A DNA stretch of 64,000 nucleotides from Collimonas arenae (GTDB lineage: Bacteria; Pseudomonadota; Gammaproteobacteria; Burkholderiales; Burkholderiaceae_D): assembly GCF_000786695.1 (NCBI RefSeq), contig NZ_CP009962.1:806001-870000 (forward strand), read 5' to 3'. Position numbers and translations under genes: made by a program. Below are positions 1 through 8,432 of this stretch, piece after piece (within the stretch, counting starts at the first letter, position 1; each line of letters opens with the position of its first letter). The notes under the pieces were generated by a model. The model was not told the origin of the DNA, made no database searches, and saw nothing but the letters and a program-made list of their open reading frames with translations.

Positions 1-2028
1 GCTGATGCTAGACCATGCCCTGTCTTTTTTGGTTCTAAGCTCGGTCATCCTGCTAAGAAATGGGCGTACCGTAATGCTGACGGTCAAGCGATGTTTTATA
101 TCAACCGTTTTAATACCGAGACCGGAAAATCGTTCCTGCCGCAGACTTATTGCAGGGATTCTACAGGTTGGGTTAGTTGGCAAAATAAAGCGCCTACGGC
201 ACCACGCCCTGCGTATGGCCTTGATCGTCTCGCTGCGAGGCCTAATGCGCCAGTGTTGTTCAACGAGGGCGAAAAATCCGCTGATGCTGCACAGCTATTG
301 TTTCCTGGATTTGTGGCAGTGACGACTATGAACGGAGCGAAGTCGCCAGAGAAAACGGATTTCAGCCCGTTCGCTGGTCGCAAGGTCTACTTTGCCCCAG
401 ATAATGATGACGCTGGTACTGCTTATACGGACAAGCTGATTGGCCTGCTACGTACTGTCGGTGCCGAAGTCGTTGCAGTGCTGCGATTGGATATGCTGGT
501 CAAGGACGGTCGGACGCTTGCACAGGGCTATGACCTGGCTGATGCTGCAGCTGACGGCTGGACAGCAGAATCGCTTGCTGAGCTTGGTGAAGCGCTTTGG
601 GCGCAGATATCTCTTGATGATCCGACTCCTCCTGTTCCACCACCTGCGCCAGCGAAGAGACCAACACGAGCCAGGAAATCAAATCGTCTTGCGTTGCCTA
701 AAAAAAAGGAAGCGCTGGAATTGGCGGTTGAATTTGCGATGACAAACCACGGTGACCACGTAGCTTGGTTCAACAATCAGATGGTTGCATACAAGGCAGG
801 GTATTGGAAACCGCTTAACCTTGACGTAAGCGTAAAAAAGCCAATCCTAGAAGCCATAGTGGCCTCTGGGGACAGCAAGGTTAGTGCGTCGGATGTAAAC
901 CGCATAGTCGAACTGGTCAAGATCAAGTATGCAGCGATGCCAGAAAAATTCGAACGCAACTCGCCGTTCATTTGTCTGAACAACGGCACATTGAATCCGG
1001 TAACTGGTGAGCTGCTTCCGCACTCGGTTGATCACTATCTGACGAATAAATTGAACGTCACGTATGACGCCACGCTTAGCTGTTCCTTGTGGTTGCAGAC
1101 GCTTGATGAAATTTTTTCTCCAGATGCGGACAAGGTTGGAAAAATCCAACTGCTGCAAGAGTACATCGGCTATTGTTTGATTCCAGATACTCGCTTTCAC
1201 CGGTTTCTGTGGTTGGTCGGCGCTGGTGGTAACGGTAAATCGCTGATACTGGAAATGATTACGGCATTAATCGGCAAGGTCAACATCAGCTATGCCCCGA
1301 TTGAGCGTTTGGAAGAAAAATTTGTACGTGCGGAGCTTCAAGGAAAACTGATCAATATGAGTTCGGAAATGTCTGCACGAGCGACCGTTGCCGATGGATA
1401 TCTCAAGCAGATCACCGCTGGGGATATCATCGAAGCAGAGCGAAAGAATGAAAAGCCGTTTTCGTTCAAGCCGTATTCACGTTTGATCGGCGCAACCAAT
1501 GCATTGCCAAGGTTGCTGGATCATTCTGACGGATTCTTTCGACGAGCAATGATTGTGCGCTTCAACCGTCAGTTCAAGCTGGAAGAGCAGGACAAGCAAC
1601 GTGGGGTCAAGCTCATGGCTGAACTGCCAGGTATTCTGAACTGGGCAGTAACAGGGTTACAGAACCTGTTGCAGCGTGGTGAATTTGTGATGCCGCAAAG
1701 TTCACAGGATGAAGTGGCGCAGTATAGGGTCAATTCCGACCCTGTACGCCAGTTTGCGGAAGAGTTCCTTAGGCCCGTTGAGGATTCTAAGCGATGGGTG
1801 TCGAGTGGGGCCCTTTATGAGAGCTATAAAGCGTGGAACAATGACAACGGCTACAAAGCACTGGCCAGCAATCAATTTGCTGAACGCTTGGGCAGCATTG
1901 GCTTTAAGAAGGAACGGGACAAAAATGGACGATATTGGGCGGCGGAATATCATGACTTTGGTGTTCCGACATGTCCGCCAGTTCCAGCTTCAAGCATTTC
2001 ACCACGAGCTGGCAACTATAAGGTCTGA
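1..2028 (+). CDS. P4-type DNA primase-helicase (5' end off window)
   Basis: The reading frame is open from base 1, so the true start lies outside the window. The visible part begins in a primase region ending in a Toprim-like segment (EGEKSA at about nt 268-285; APDNDDAG at about 394-417 gives the acidic pair). A D5-type SF3 helicase follows, with Walker A GAGGNGKS (about nt 1219-1242), a Walker B-like stretch LINMSSEM and a sensor segment GATNALPRLLD. This order is that of phage P4 alpha and plasmid/ICE primases, which prime and unwind element DNA at a cognate origin. The iteron cluster directly downstream (2034-2340) supports a replication role. Function is assigned from motifs; the origin link is inference. 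Confidence 0.9.
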   Translation, partial: ADARPCPVFFGSKLGHPAKKWAYRNADGQAMFYINRFNTETGKSFLPQTYCRDSTGWVSWQNKAPTAPRPAYGLDRLAARPNAPVLFNEGEKSADAAQLLFPGFVAVTTMNGAKSPEKTDFSPFAGRKVYFAPDNDDAGTAYTDKLIGLLRTVGAEVVAVLRLDMLVKDGRTLAQGYDLADAAADGWTAESLAELGEALWAQISLDDPTPPVPPPAPAKRPTRARKSNRLALPKKKEALELAVEFAMTNHGDHVAWFNNQMVAYKAGYWKPLNLDVSVKKPILEAIVASGDSKVSASDVNRIVELVKIKYAAMPEKFERNSPFICLNNGTLNPVTGELLPHSVDHYLTNKLNVTYDATLSCSLWLQTLDEIFSPDADKVGKIQLLQEYIGYCLIPDTRFHRFLWLVGAGGNGKSLILEMITALIGKVNISYAPIERLEEKFVRAELQGKLINMSSEMSARATVADGYLKQITAGDIIEAERKNEKPFSFKPYSRLIGATNALPRLLDHSDGFFRRAMIVRFNRQFKLEEQDKQRGVKLMAELPGILNWAVTGLQNLLQRGEFVMPQSSQDEVAQYRVNSDPVRQFAEEFLRPVEDSKRWVSSGALYESYKAWNNDNGYKALASNQFAERLGSIGFKKERDKNGRYWAAEYHDFGVPTCPPVPASSISPRAGNYKV

Positions 2029-2033
2029 TAACG

Positions 2034-2340
2034 GTGTCGGGTGGTGTCGGGTTAGTGTCGGGTCTAGCCCGTACCCGTCACCACTAAAGCCCCATGTAAA
2101 TATGAGGTTCCACGAGATTGGTGTCGGGTGTGTCGGGGTTTTCTATAATTCAAAAATAAAATAAAGAAGAACAGGATAGCCAGGTCAGATCAGGCATATA
2201 TCTGCAGAATAAAAAGTTTATTGAATTTGCCAAAAGCCCGACACACCCGACACCAATTGCATAGGTCCTTTGTCGATATTGATGATCCAGAGTGTCGGGG
2301 CGGTGACATAGCCCGACACCTTTTCAGGCTAGCCCGACAC
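2034..2340. repeat. Iteron cluster, candidate replication origin
   Basis: Ten exact copies of the octamer GTGTCGGG or its complement lie in 307 bp. Five are direct (starting at 2034, 2044, 2055, 2121, 2130), then two inverted (2237, 2246), one direct (2292) and two inverted (2312, 2333). Between the two groups is an AT-rich tract (about 2138-2235). Directly downstream of a P4-type primase-helicase this resembles the P4 ori arrangement of short type I iterons recognised by the alpha protein. The span 2029-2483 otherwise holds no convincing gene. Confidence 0.7.
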
Positions 2341-2483
2341 CGGATGGCTGTAGTTCCTAAATTTTGTGATGTATTGGCTCGGGCGGTGGTTTTTCAGTTT
2401 TACGTTTTTTGTGGGAGACATGGGAGACATGGTAGACATCGCCATGCTCGTGCTATACCTAAATTTGTAGACAAAGGGGAGAG

Positions 2484-3158
2484 ATGATGACGCTGAACGA
2501 TCTGGTCAAGCGAATAGATGAAATTCTGGGACATGGGGAACAACTTTTAACGACACGTACCCAATTCGATCACAATAATCCCTGGTACGTGAGCCTTGCA
2601 GAGATGAAAGGATTTCGCTCTGAGGCTTTGTCGTTTATTGACAGGCATTTCGGTTCGAAACATGCGTACTACGTCGAATTTCTGCAAGCCACCAGCGGCC
2701 ACACAGAAAACCAAGCGCTGTCCGGCATTGCAATTTTGAAGTCAATACGTGGCGAAGTTTCTGGAGGCTGGTTGATCAGCGTCAAATCTCTCGTGAGTGC
2801 TGAAATATTTTCGGATTTTCTTGAGATGGCAGAGCATCTACTTGCGTCGGACTATAAAGATCCTGCTGCGGTAATGATTGGTAGCGTCCTTGAAGAGCAT
2901 CTTCGGCAACTCTGCTCCAAGTATTGTGTTGATGTTTCCCGTCCGGTCAATGGAAAACTGGCTCCTAAAATGGGGGACATGTTAAATGCTGATCTTTCCA
3001 AAGCAGGTGCGTACAACATGCTCGATCAAAAATCGGTCACAGCTTGGCTAGATCTGCGCAACAAAGCCGCTCACGGAAAATATTCCGAGTACACAAAAGA
3101 GCAAGTCGAAGTTATGTGCCAAGGCGTCGTCAATTTTATGGCGAGGAATTCGGTATAG
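2484..3158 (+). CDS. HEPN-motif protein, unknown function
   Basis: A 224-residue protein, mostly helical. The C-terminal part contains LRNKAAHG, where R192 and H197 give the Rx4-6H signature of HEPN domains, many of which are RNases in toxin-antitoxin and abortive-infection systems. The preceding helix (AAVMIGSVLEEHLRQLC) is also typical of C-terminal HEPN-like proteins of unknown role. AAAGGGGAGAG just upstream gives a good ribosome binding site; ATG at 2484 and 2487 are both possible. It is the first cargo gene after the putative origin. No antitoxin-like partner is adjacent on the same strand. RNase activity is inference from the motif. Confidence 0.6.
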   Translation: MMTLNDLVKRIDEILGHGEQLLTTRTQFDHNNPWYVSLAEMKGFRSEALSFIDRHFGSKHAYYVEFLQATSGHTENQALSGIAILKSIRGEVSGGWLISVKSLVSAEIFSDFLEMAEHLLASDYKDPAAVMIGSVLEEHLRQLCSKYCVDVSRPVNGKLAPKMGDMLNADLSKAGAYNMLDQKSVTAWLDLRNKAAHGKYSEYTKEQVEVMCQGVVNFMARNSV

Positions 3159-3235
3159 ACATATGCCTACCACGGTAGCAACACTGTTCGACGTCTTTTA
3201 TGTTGGGAAGGCTAGTCTTGCATTTCATGGAAAGC

Positions 3236-3964
3236 TCACTGAACCAGGGGAACTTCCTTGCGTATGCCATTATGGATGTCGATGTATTCCAGACATGCCA
3301 TCTCCAGAGGTAGTTCCAGGTGATTGAAGCACTCCCTGACAAGGTCTTCCTTGTTCGAAAGATTGGGGATCAGTGCCTCGTAAAATCGTTGAGCTAAATT
3401 GCTGAGATTAAATTTTTCCAATACGCTCGTAGCACTTGTTCGCACTGGGCTGTCTGGTATTACGTGCCGAAGGAATACCCAATTGATAAGCGCCTGTTGT
3501 TGCCGATCCACTTCACTGAAGCTCTCGTTCGCAAGCCCATTCCACATGTGCGTCATTACACGCTCCCAATGTTCCTTTCTATCAGGCCGGATGTGAAGCT
3601 CTTCTGGAACAATAATGAGATGTTCAAGGCTGTTATCGAGACGGGTCAAGCCGGCAGCAAAGCTTGGTCTCCAGTGCTCATAGGTATCACAGTCGCTGAG
3701 GGATGGCACTCCGTCAACCAAAAACCTTCGGATGTGAAGTAACTCGTGTAGCACTGAGCCATCGGGGAAATAATCTAGAGTTGGGATCAGAAATTTGGCA
3801 CCATGCGGGCTGAACTTGCACGCCATGGTGTCCGGTTGGTCTGGGAGATATCGAACCCGGGCTGAGGTCACTTCGACGACAATCTCGATCCCACTGGCCC
3901 GCTCGACTTCTTCGACCATAGAGCGGATATCGGATGAGAGACGATCGAGATATGCTGGTTGCAT
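3236..3964 (-). CDS. HExxH putative zinc metallopeptidase-like protein
   Basis: About 242 residues from the ATG at 3964; a TTG 30 bp upstream is also in frame and neither has a clear Shine-Dalgarno. The motif VLHELLHIRRF (H73-E-L-L-H77 in this numbering) matches the zincin HExxH signature, and a later NSLEHLIIVPEE segment supplies candidate third-ligand glutamates. No signal peptide or membrane segment is seen, so it should be cytoplasmic. I do not recognise the family. It lies convergent to the HEPN gene, in a minus-strand run behind the cyclase-like gene, so a protease effector role in defence is conceivable but unproven. Confidence 0.5.
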   Translation of the reverse strand: MQPAYLDRLSSDIRSMVEEVERASGIEIVVEVTSARVRYLPDQPDTMACKFSPHGAKFLIPTLDYFPDGSVLHELLHIRRFLVDGVPSLSDCDTYEHWRPSFAAGLTRLDNSLEHLIIVPEELHIRPDRKEHWERVMTHMWNGLANESFSEVDRQQQALINWVFLRHVIPDSPVRTSATSVLEKFNLSNLAQRFYEALIPNLSNKEDLVRECFNHLELPLEMACLEYIDIHNGIRKEVPLVQ

Positions 3965-4075
3965 GAAAGGTGAAGAACTCGGTTTGGAAATCAACGAGAA
4001 ATCTGCGACTGAAGATGGCTATGCATAAGGGAGGCGCATCAGGACAAGCATATACGTGCTAATTTTGATTCTTAG

Positions 4076-4570
4076 TTAAGAGCTAGGAAAACCTACGGTG
4101 TGCAACCACTGCATTAAGTTTGGCACGCTTGCCAACCCTTGCTCAAGAAGCGATTTCGTGAGAACTTTCAGGCTCTCTGTTGAGATCGTATCCAGGTGCT
4201 TTTTAAACTTTGATTTTTCTTCTTTGGGTAGGCTGCTCGCATCGATTTTTGCTGCAAGTAACTCTTTAATCGTGTCGGCATGAATCTTTACCGTCACCGT
4301 GCCTAGAATGGCACTTAAGCCTCCGTCATCAGCGAGAAAATCGATACCCTTGGCCGTTATCTTTGAGCCTGCATGTCCGTAATCGCCATTAAGTCCTTGG
4401 GTTAAACCCGCATCCACAAGACCATGCTCTTCCAGATACAATAAGTTTGCTATTTTTTTCTCATCGTCTATCTTTGGCTCGCCGTGTATGAATATTTTCC
4501 GGAGCTTATCTGGATAAGCCGCTGCTAAATTTTCTAACAATTCGTTTTGAAAAGCACGATCGATTTTCAT
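4076..4570 (-). CDS. Winged-helix-like / helical protein, unknown
   Basis: 164 residues from ATG 4570, which has a GTGGGAT Shine-Dalgarno-like sequence upstream; a TTG at 4588 is less likely. Residues 30-85 look like a small winged-helix unit (NLLYLEEHGLVDAG followed by KITAKGIDFLADDGG, the typical wing and C-terminal pattern). The second half is a charged helical segment (SSLPKEEKSKFKKHLDTIS) followed by a tail ending LMQWLHTVGFPSS. I do not recognise a named family. It sits between the cyclase-like and HExxH genes on the same strand and may belong with them. Confidence 0.5.
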   Translation of the reverse strand: MKIDRAFQNELLENLAAAYPDKLRKIFIHGEPKIDDEKKIANLLYLEEHGLVDAGLTQGLNGDYGHAGSKITAKGIDFLADDGGLSAILGTVTVKIHADTIKELLAAKIDASSLPKEEKSKFKKHLDTISTESLKVLTKSLLEQGLASVPNLMQWLHTVGFPSS

Positions 4571-4641
4571 TTGTAATCCCACGGTCAAAAAATTTTTATT
4601 TATGGTTATACGGCATCGTCGCTTCTACATGCTCAACCACG

Positions 4642-4740
4642 TCACACCCCAATCGCCTTACGCAGAAACTGAATCACCCCAACCTCGCCCAACTTCTTTA
4701 CAGCTTTACCGATCAATGGCGATAGGTTTGAGTCGTTCTG
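4642..4740 (-). pseudogene. 3'-terminal remnant duplicate of the 6260-6718 gene
   Basis: On the minus strand this stretch encodes the last ~32 residues of a close copy of the 152-residue protein at 6260-6718: both have DSNLSPLIGKAVKKLGEV, then a variant of LRKAIG and a stop. Similarity stops upstream of 4740. It is therefore a truncated duplicate left in the gap between two cargo genes, showing that the gene was once present twice or that cargo was gained by recombination through this end. Confidence 0.75.
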
Positions 4741-4796
4741 CAACCACGAATAGCGCTAGCTATGTGGCTTTTTCGGGAAGAAATTAAATCAAAATT

Positions 4797-5702
4797 TCAC
4801 TCTGATTTGTCGGGTTCTATGGGGATTCGACGAACAGCACGAGCTCTCATGGTAAGCTGATCATTAGCTCGTGAGAACTGCTGATAAACAGTTCTGATCG
4901 ATGTTTCGAAGTCGGATTCAAATTGCCCTGCGAATTTCATCGAATGTTCAACTAATTCTAGTGTGGTTTCATAATACACAGCATAACGAACATCTTTGTT
5001 CAGTGATTCGATAACATTACGTACGTCACCAGTTCTTGTTTTGCGCCAATGACGTGGCCAATCGAGAACGTAGCCGTCGAATGCGTTTTCATATCCGTTC
5101 TTTAAGTGCTTATCGAATCGCAGTAGAAAGCGCTCGGGAATAGTTTGCCCAGAGAACGGAGTGCAAAGGCTGGCACCGATGAATCTTTGTCCTGGTTCCA
5201 GGCGAGCGGCATCAATGATCGGTCGGCCAAGAAAAATATTTCTGCTTTCATCAAAAAATGCCTCTCCGAGAGACAAGGCACCACGCAGGGGTAGTCCAAC
5301 TTCTAGCCCATGACAGATTACGTCGTTGCAAACGTCTAAAAAATTGTCGCAGGGGATGGGATGAAATTGCCAACCGTGAGCGGCATCTTTTTGAAGTACA
5401 TTTAGTTCATCGGCTGTCTTGTTGCGCCCCTCTGGCCATGTTCGATTGGACCAAAGCAAAATTGAATCGCTGGAATAGGCCCCTTGAACCTTGTCGAAAA
5501 TAGAAACATCGCCTTCACTGGTCCAGTATGCGGATTCTGTAAAACCCAAATCGCCGAATACACGCTTTTCTTGATCTTTTCTGTAATTGACCACACCCAT
5601 TAGTTCTTCATACAGGCTCACCATCTTCGGCAACCCCATCTCGGCAAGGCGATGTTCAAATCCGAGGATGTCAAAAAGTCCAACCAAGTATCCGTATTGC
5701 AT
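4797..5702 (-). CDS. Nucleotidyl-cyclase-like (class III palm) protein
   Basis: 301 residues, no signal peptide or membrane helix. The pattern fits a class III nucleotidyl cyclase palm: FDILGF near the N-terminus (D11), YSSDSILLW (D79) as the second metal-binding aspartate on the expected hairpin, then LPLRGALSLGEAFF (about 137-150) and FLGRPIIDAARLE, equivalent to the later conserved strand and helix. In cyclases the two aspartates bind Mg for NTP cyclisation. In defence islands such enzymes make signalling cyclic nucleotides (for example Pycsar), normally with a receptor effector nearby. No classical receptor (TIR, TM/cNMP-binding) is evident here. The fold call is moderate; the activity is inference. 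Confidence 0.5.
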   Translation of the reverse strand: MQYGYLVGLFDILGFEHRLAEMGLPKMVSLYEELMGVVNYRKDQEKRVFGDLGFTESAYWTSEGDVSIFDKVQGAYSSDSILLWSNRTWPEGRNKTADELNVLQKDAAHGWQFHPIPCDNFLDVCNDVICHGLEVGLPLRGALSLGEAFFDESRNIFLGRPIIDAARLEPGQRFIGASLCTPFSGQTIPERFLLRFDKHLKNGYENAFDGYVLDWPRHWRKTRTGDVRNVIESLNKDVRYAVYYETTLELVEHSMKFAGQFESDFETSIRTVYQQFSRANDQLTMRARAVRRIPIEPDKSE

Positions 5703-5820
5703 AGTTTCACCAGTCCATGTTGACCCGAGATTGCAATAAAATGTCGCAGAGCGGAGACTTCATGCAAAACATACTGAGCCGATGACGCTGCAAGCTTCAA
5801 CCCACTATCCTGCTCCAGAT

Positions 5821-6231
5821 CTACGCACTGCCACCACGAATGACTTGATCTCGATAGGCCGCCCAGGATTGAAGCCCATTTGCTGGTTCTTCGCTTTGTT
5901 CAATGAAATCGCCTGAACTGCAGTCTATGCCTTGCCAGCCATTATCGAGACAGAGTTTTACTATTAATGGAATAACTTCCGCATTGGTACGAACGTGCAA
6001 CATAATACCGCTGGCTGGATCCACATGACCTAGGTTGAATTCGATCGATCCGGCCTGCGAATCCCAAATGCCCCACGACGGGTCAGCCCAGCTTGTCCCT
6101 CGAAACACTTTGAGGACTGCCTCATGCACTATGCTTAGGGAGCCAATTTCCAGAGGTTTTTCGTCGTCTGGAATGTCGGCAATCGACGTGTATTTCTTCG
6201 AAAATTTAGAAATAGAGATGTCCCAACTCAT
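5821..6231 (-). CDS. Small conserved hypothetical protein (MSWDI family)
   Basis: 136 residues from ATG 6231. I chose this start because the N-terminus MSWDISISKF is the characteristic opening of this small family; the longer frame to 6306 overlaps the upstream gene. Members that I recall share a DPSWG motif, a segment like GSIEFNLG, then GIMLHVR and a C-terminal DCSSGDF, all present here. They are common near polymorphic-toxin or secretion loci, which hints at immunity, but no function is established to my knowledge. The ATG start lies 29 bp downstream of the stop of the 6260-6718 gene, so the two are probably co-transcribed. Confidence 0.6.
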   Translation of the reverse strand: MSWDISISKFSKKYTSIADIPDDEKPLEIGSLSIVHEAVLKVFRGTSWADPSWGIWDSQAGSIEFNLGHVDPASGIMLHVRTNAEVIPLIVKLCLDNGWQGIDCSSGDFIEQSEEPANGLQSWAAYRDQVIRGGSA

Positions 6232-6259
6232 GTATTTTCTCCGATCCGCTTTTGCTAGA

Positions 6260-6718
6260 TCACATCCCAATCGCCTTACGCAGAAGCTGAACGACTGCGA
6301 CTTCACCCAGCTTCTTTACGGCTTTACCGATCAGCGGCGATAGGTTTGAGTCGTCCTGTGCGTCGTGATAGATCAACTCTTCACCTGTCTTGATGGCGTA
6401 GTGACGAACCAGGTCACGGACTTCTTCTTTGGCTGATGGCTTACCCTGTAAGATAGCCTGCAGTTCGAAATGTTTGGCGATGACGGTGGCTGCAAATTGA
6501 GAACCCGACACGGTTGTTTTCCGATTCTGATCACCCTGCCAATGCACCAATACATCCGCAGATGAACCGTCATGCTCTTCCTCTTCGGGATCGTGGATCG
6601 GAAGAATCAGCGTTCCATCGATGAGGGACCGAGCGCATATTATGCCGTCAATTTTTTCCCAGGTATAAGCTGGGATCAGGCTGCTGATAAAGATTACGAT
6701 GCCTTCGCTTCGTGCCAT
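6260..6718 (-). CDS. Hypothetical protein upstream of the MSWDI-family gene
   Basis: 152 residues, no recognised domain. The N-terminus (VIFISSLIPAYTWEKIDGIICA) is hydrophobic but short of a clear signal peptide. The middle is acidic (HDPEEEEHD) and the C-terminal third is a helical region ending in LGEVAVVQLLRKAIGM. A truncated copy of the C-terminus persists at 4642-4740. The gene follows kwaB by about 125 bp on the same strand and may be read from the same transcript. Function unknown. Confidence 0.55.
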   Translation of the reverse strand: MARSEGIVIFISSLIPAYTWEKIDGIICARSLIDGTLILPIHDPEEEEHDGSSADVLVHWQGDQNRKTTVSGSQFAATVIAKHFELQAILQGKPSAKEEVRDLVRHYAIKTGEELIYHDAQDDSNLSPLIGKAVKKLGEVAVVQLLRKAIGM

Positions 6719-6844
6719 TACGTTGCCTCGTGAAATGCTGTGTAGGGTTAATAGGGCTATGTAGGGCTATGAAATCAGGTAGCCAACGGGGGATGAGAGC
6801 CAGCATCGTGTAATTCACAGCATCTGTTCCCACTTGCTTTCTCA

Positions 6845-7759
6845 CTAGATCTGTGTGGCGTCAGGAACGTCATAAATATTGTCGGTTACTTCGCTCATTA
6901 GTCGATGATCCAAGAGAACTTGGAGAATGGTTTTCGCTGTGAGGTCGCAAGCAATAATTTTGTTTGTTACCGGGTCAAAGTTAATTCCCCAGTTACGTGT
7001 CCCGTTGACGCTTTGCAAATTCGCCAAAAAATTGGGTTGAGCGTACAAATTCTTTTGTTCCACGGTTGCCATGCGCCGCAGCTGAATGGAGTTGTTGCCA
7101 ACGTAGGTAACTAATGGCTGAAGATTTGTAAATAGCGCAGAAAAAGATGGACTATTCTGTAAGTCTGAAAAAGCCTGAGTGTAAGCGAATTTACACTGCA
7201 TTGCCGATTCAAAACTGCGCTTATTTGCAATAAATATAAGCGCATCTTTGCAAAAAAAATCGAAATTACGCTCAATGGAAAATCCGTTATCCTCGGCGGC
7301 AGAGAGTTCACCGTCTGAAAAAATTATATTTATGAATTTCTTTGGATATGATGTTTTCCATGATGCGGTTGATCGTTTTATGGCATAAACCGTTTCGCCA
7401 TTATTCGAAAATTTGACTAGGTATCCATCGGCCCCTTTTAAATCTTTAATTCCCTTTGCATGGCACTCAGGTTCAGGTCGATCGACTTGCGCTTTCAGAA
7501 ATTCAAAATCTGTTCCTTGCTGAGAAGTGGCTAGGCAGCTATTTTCGTTCGTTTGAGACAAATAAGAGTAAGGCAAAAACTCAGTAATTCTTTTCATCTC
7601 CGACTGAATGAGTTCCTTCAACGTATTGGTCAGGGCGTCATCGGTCGGAACATAATGAGCCAGATATTTCTTGCTGGTCGTACTTTTTTTGAATACCCAC
7701 AAGTGGGCAGTAGCTTGTGCGAAATCGAAGGTGCGCAGTGAGTTAAATTCGTTTGACAT
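6845..7759 (-). CDS. kwaB: Kiwa anti-phage protein KwaB (DUF4868)
   Basis: 304 residues, the usual length for KwaB. It shows the DUF4868 pattern: a central KGADGYLVKF strand, a KTSYPKKFINIIFSDGEL stretch, NFDFFCKDALIFIANKRSFES (the family's typical FD-x-x-x-I-x-I-x-N-K-x-x-FE core) and a C-terminal NKIIACDLTAKTILQVLLDHRL. In Kiwa, KwaB is the DNA-binding partner that acts with the membrane sensor KwaA to stop phage DNA replication and late transcription. Its ATG lies 2 bp after the end of the upstream membrane gene, so translation is coupled. No other domain is fused. Confidence 0.85.
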   Translation of the reverse strand: MSNEFNSLRTFDFAQATAHLWVFKKSTTSKKYLAHYVPTDDALTNTLKELIQSEMKRITEFLPYSYLSQTNENSCLATSQQGTDFEFLKAQVDRPEPECHAKGIKDLKGADGYLVKFSNNGETVYAIKRSTASWKTSYPKKFINIIFSDGELSAAEDNGFSIERNFDFFCKDALIFIANKRSFESAMQCKFAYTQAFSDLQNSPSFSALFTNLQPLVTYVGNNSIQLRRMATVEQKNLYAQPNFLANLQSVNGTRNWGINFDPVTNKIIACDLTAKTILQVLLDHRLMSEVTDNIYDVPDATQI

Positions 7760-7761
7760 AA

Positions 7762-8343
7762 CTAGTCTCGTGTAATGTAAAAATCCTGGATGGTTTGAGC
7801 CTTCTGTGCGCCTGGAATCAACAAACCTTGCTTCAATATTCGAACTACTCGTGTAGTGCCATTTATGGAAATGGTCGCTTCATGCAGACGCCAATTGAAC
7901 ATCAGCAGAAGTGGATTCATGATGATTTGCCCTGATTTGTAAGTGATTGCAAACATCCACAATAAGAACACAGCAAATCCCAGTAATTTTTCTCGCTCGT
8001 TATAGCTGATCCCCATGAAAGAAACGACATAAGGAAATACGTAATTTATTAAATCGCTTGGCGTTGATTTTACGGCTACAACTTCGATGTTGTGGGGGTA
8101 TGATATTTTTTTGAAAGATAAATTTGCCACTATTATCGAAATAAATGTAAGGCCGAGAAATGTAAGTGAAAATGACGGATTCTTAAATGGGATGAACGTA
8201 CATTCTGGAATTGGTGTCCTGCTGAAACCGCAGACAGGTAACCCCCACCATACTTTGGGTATATCCTGAACGGCTAGGATAATTGCAAGGGGCAGGTATG
8301 AGCCAATGAATATCAGGAAAGCTGAGATCAATCTAAATTGCAT
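7762..8343 (-). CDS. kwaA: Kiwa membrane protein KwaA
   Basis: 193 residues with about four hydrophobic segments: residues 3-25, 57-77, 98-115 and 122-140 (approximate), then a soluble tail ending in a strand-rich segment. This matches KwaA, the inner-membrane sensor of the Kiwa system that detects phage attack at the envelope and works with KwaB. The assignment rests on topology and on the adjoining kwaB gene 2 bp downstream; KwaA sequences are divergent, so context weighs heavily. The gene opens the kwaA-kwaB pair and may share a transcript with the smaller genes downstream. Confidence 0.8.
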   Translation of the reverse strand: MQFRLISAFLIFIGSYLPLAIILAVQDIPKVWWGLPVCGFSRTPIPECTFIPFKNPSFSLTFLGLTFISIIVANLSFKKISYPHNIEVVAVKSTPSDLINYVFPYVVSFMGISYNEREKLLGFAVFLLWMFAITYKSGQIIMNPLLLMFNWRLHEATISINGTTRVVRILKQGLLIPGAQKAQTIQDFYITRD

Positions 8344-8432
8344 CTTGAGCCTTTGAGAATTTTTGTGTCACATCATCGCTACGTCATACGTGTAGCAGAT
8401 CCTCAATCGCTGCTATTAACTGATATAAAACA

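Noticed and set aside
2221..2487. 88-codon plus-strand frame after the primase
   Set aside because: It runs through the iteron repeats and short GGGAGACAT repeats, giving His/Arg-rich low-complexity sequence; not a plausible protein.
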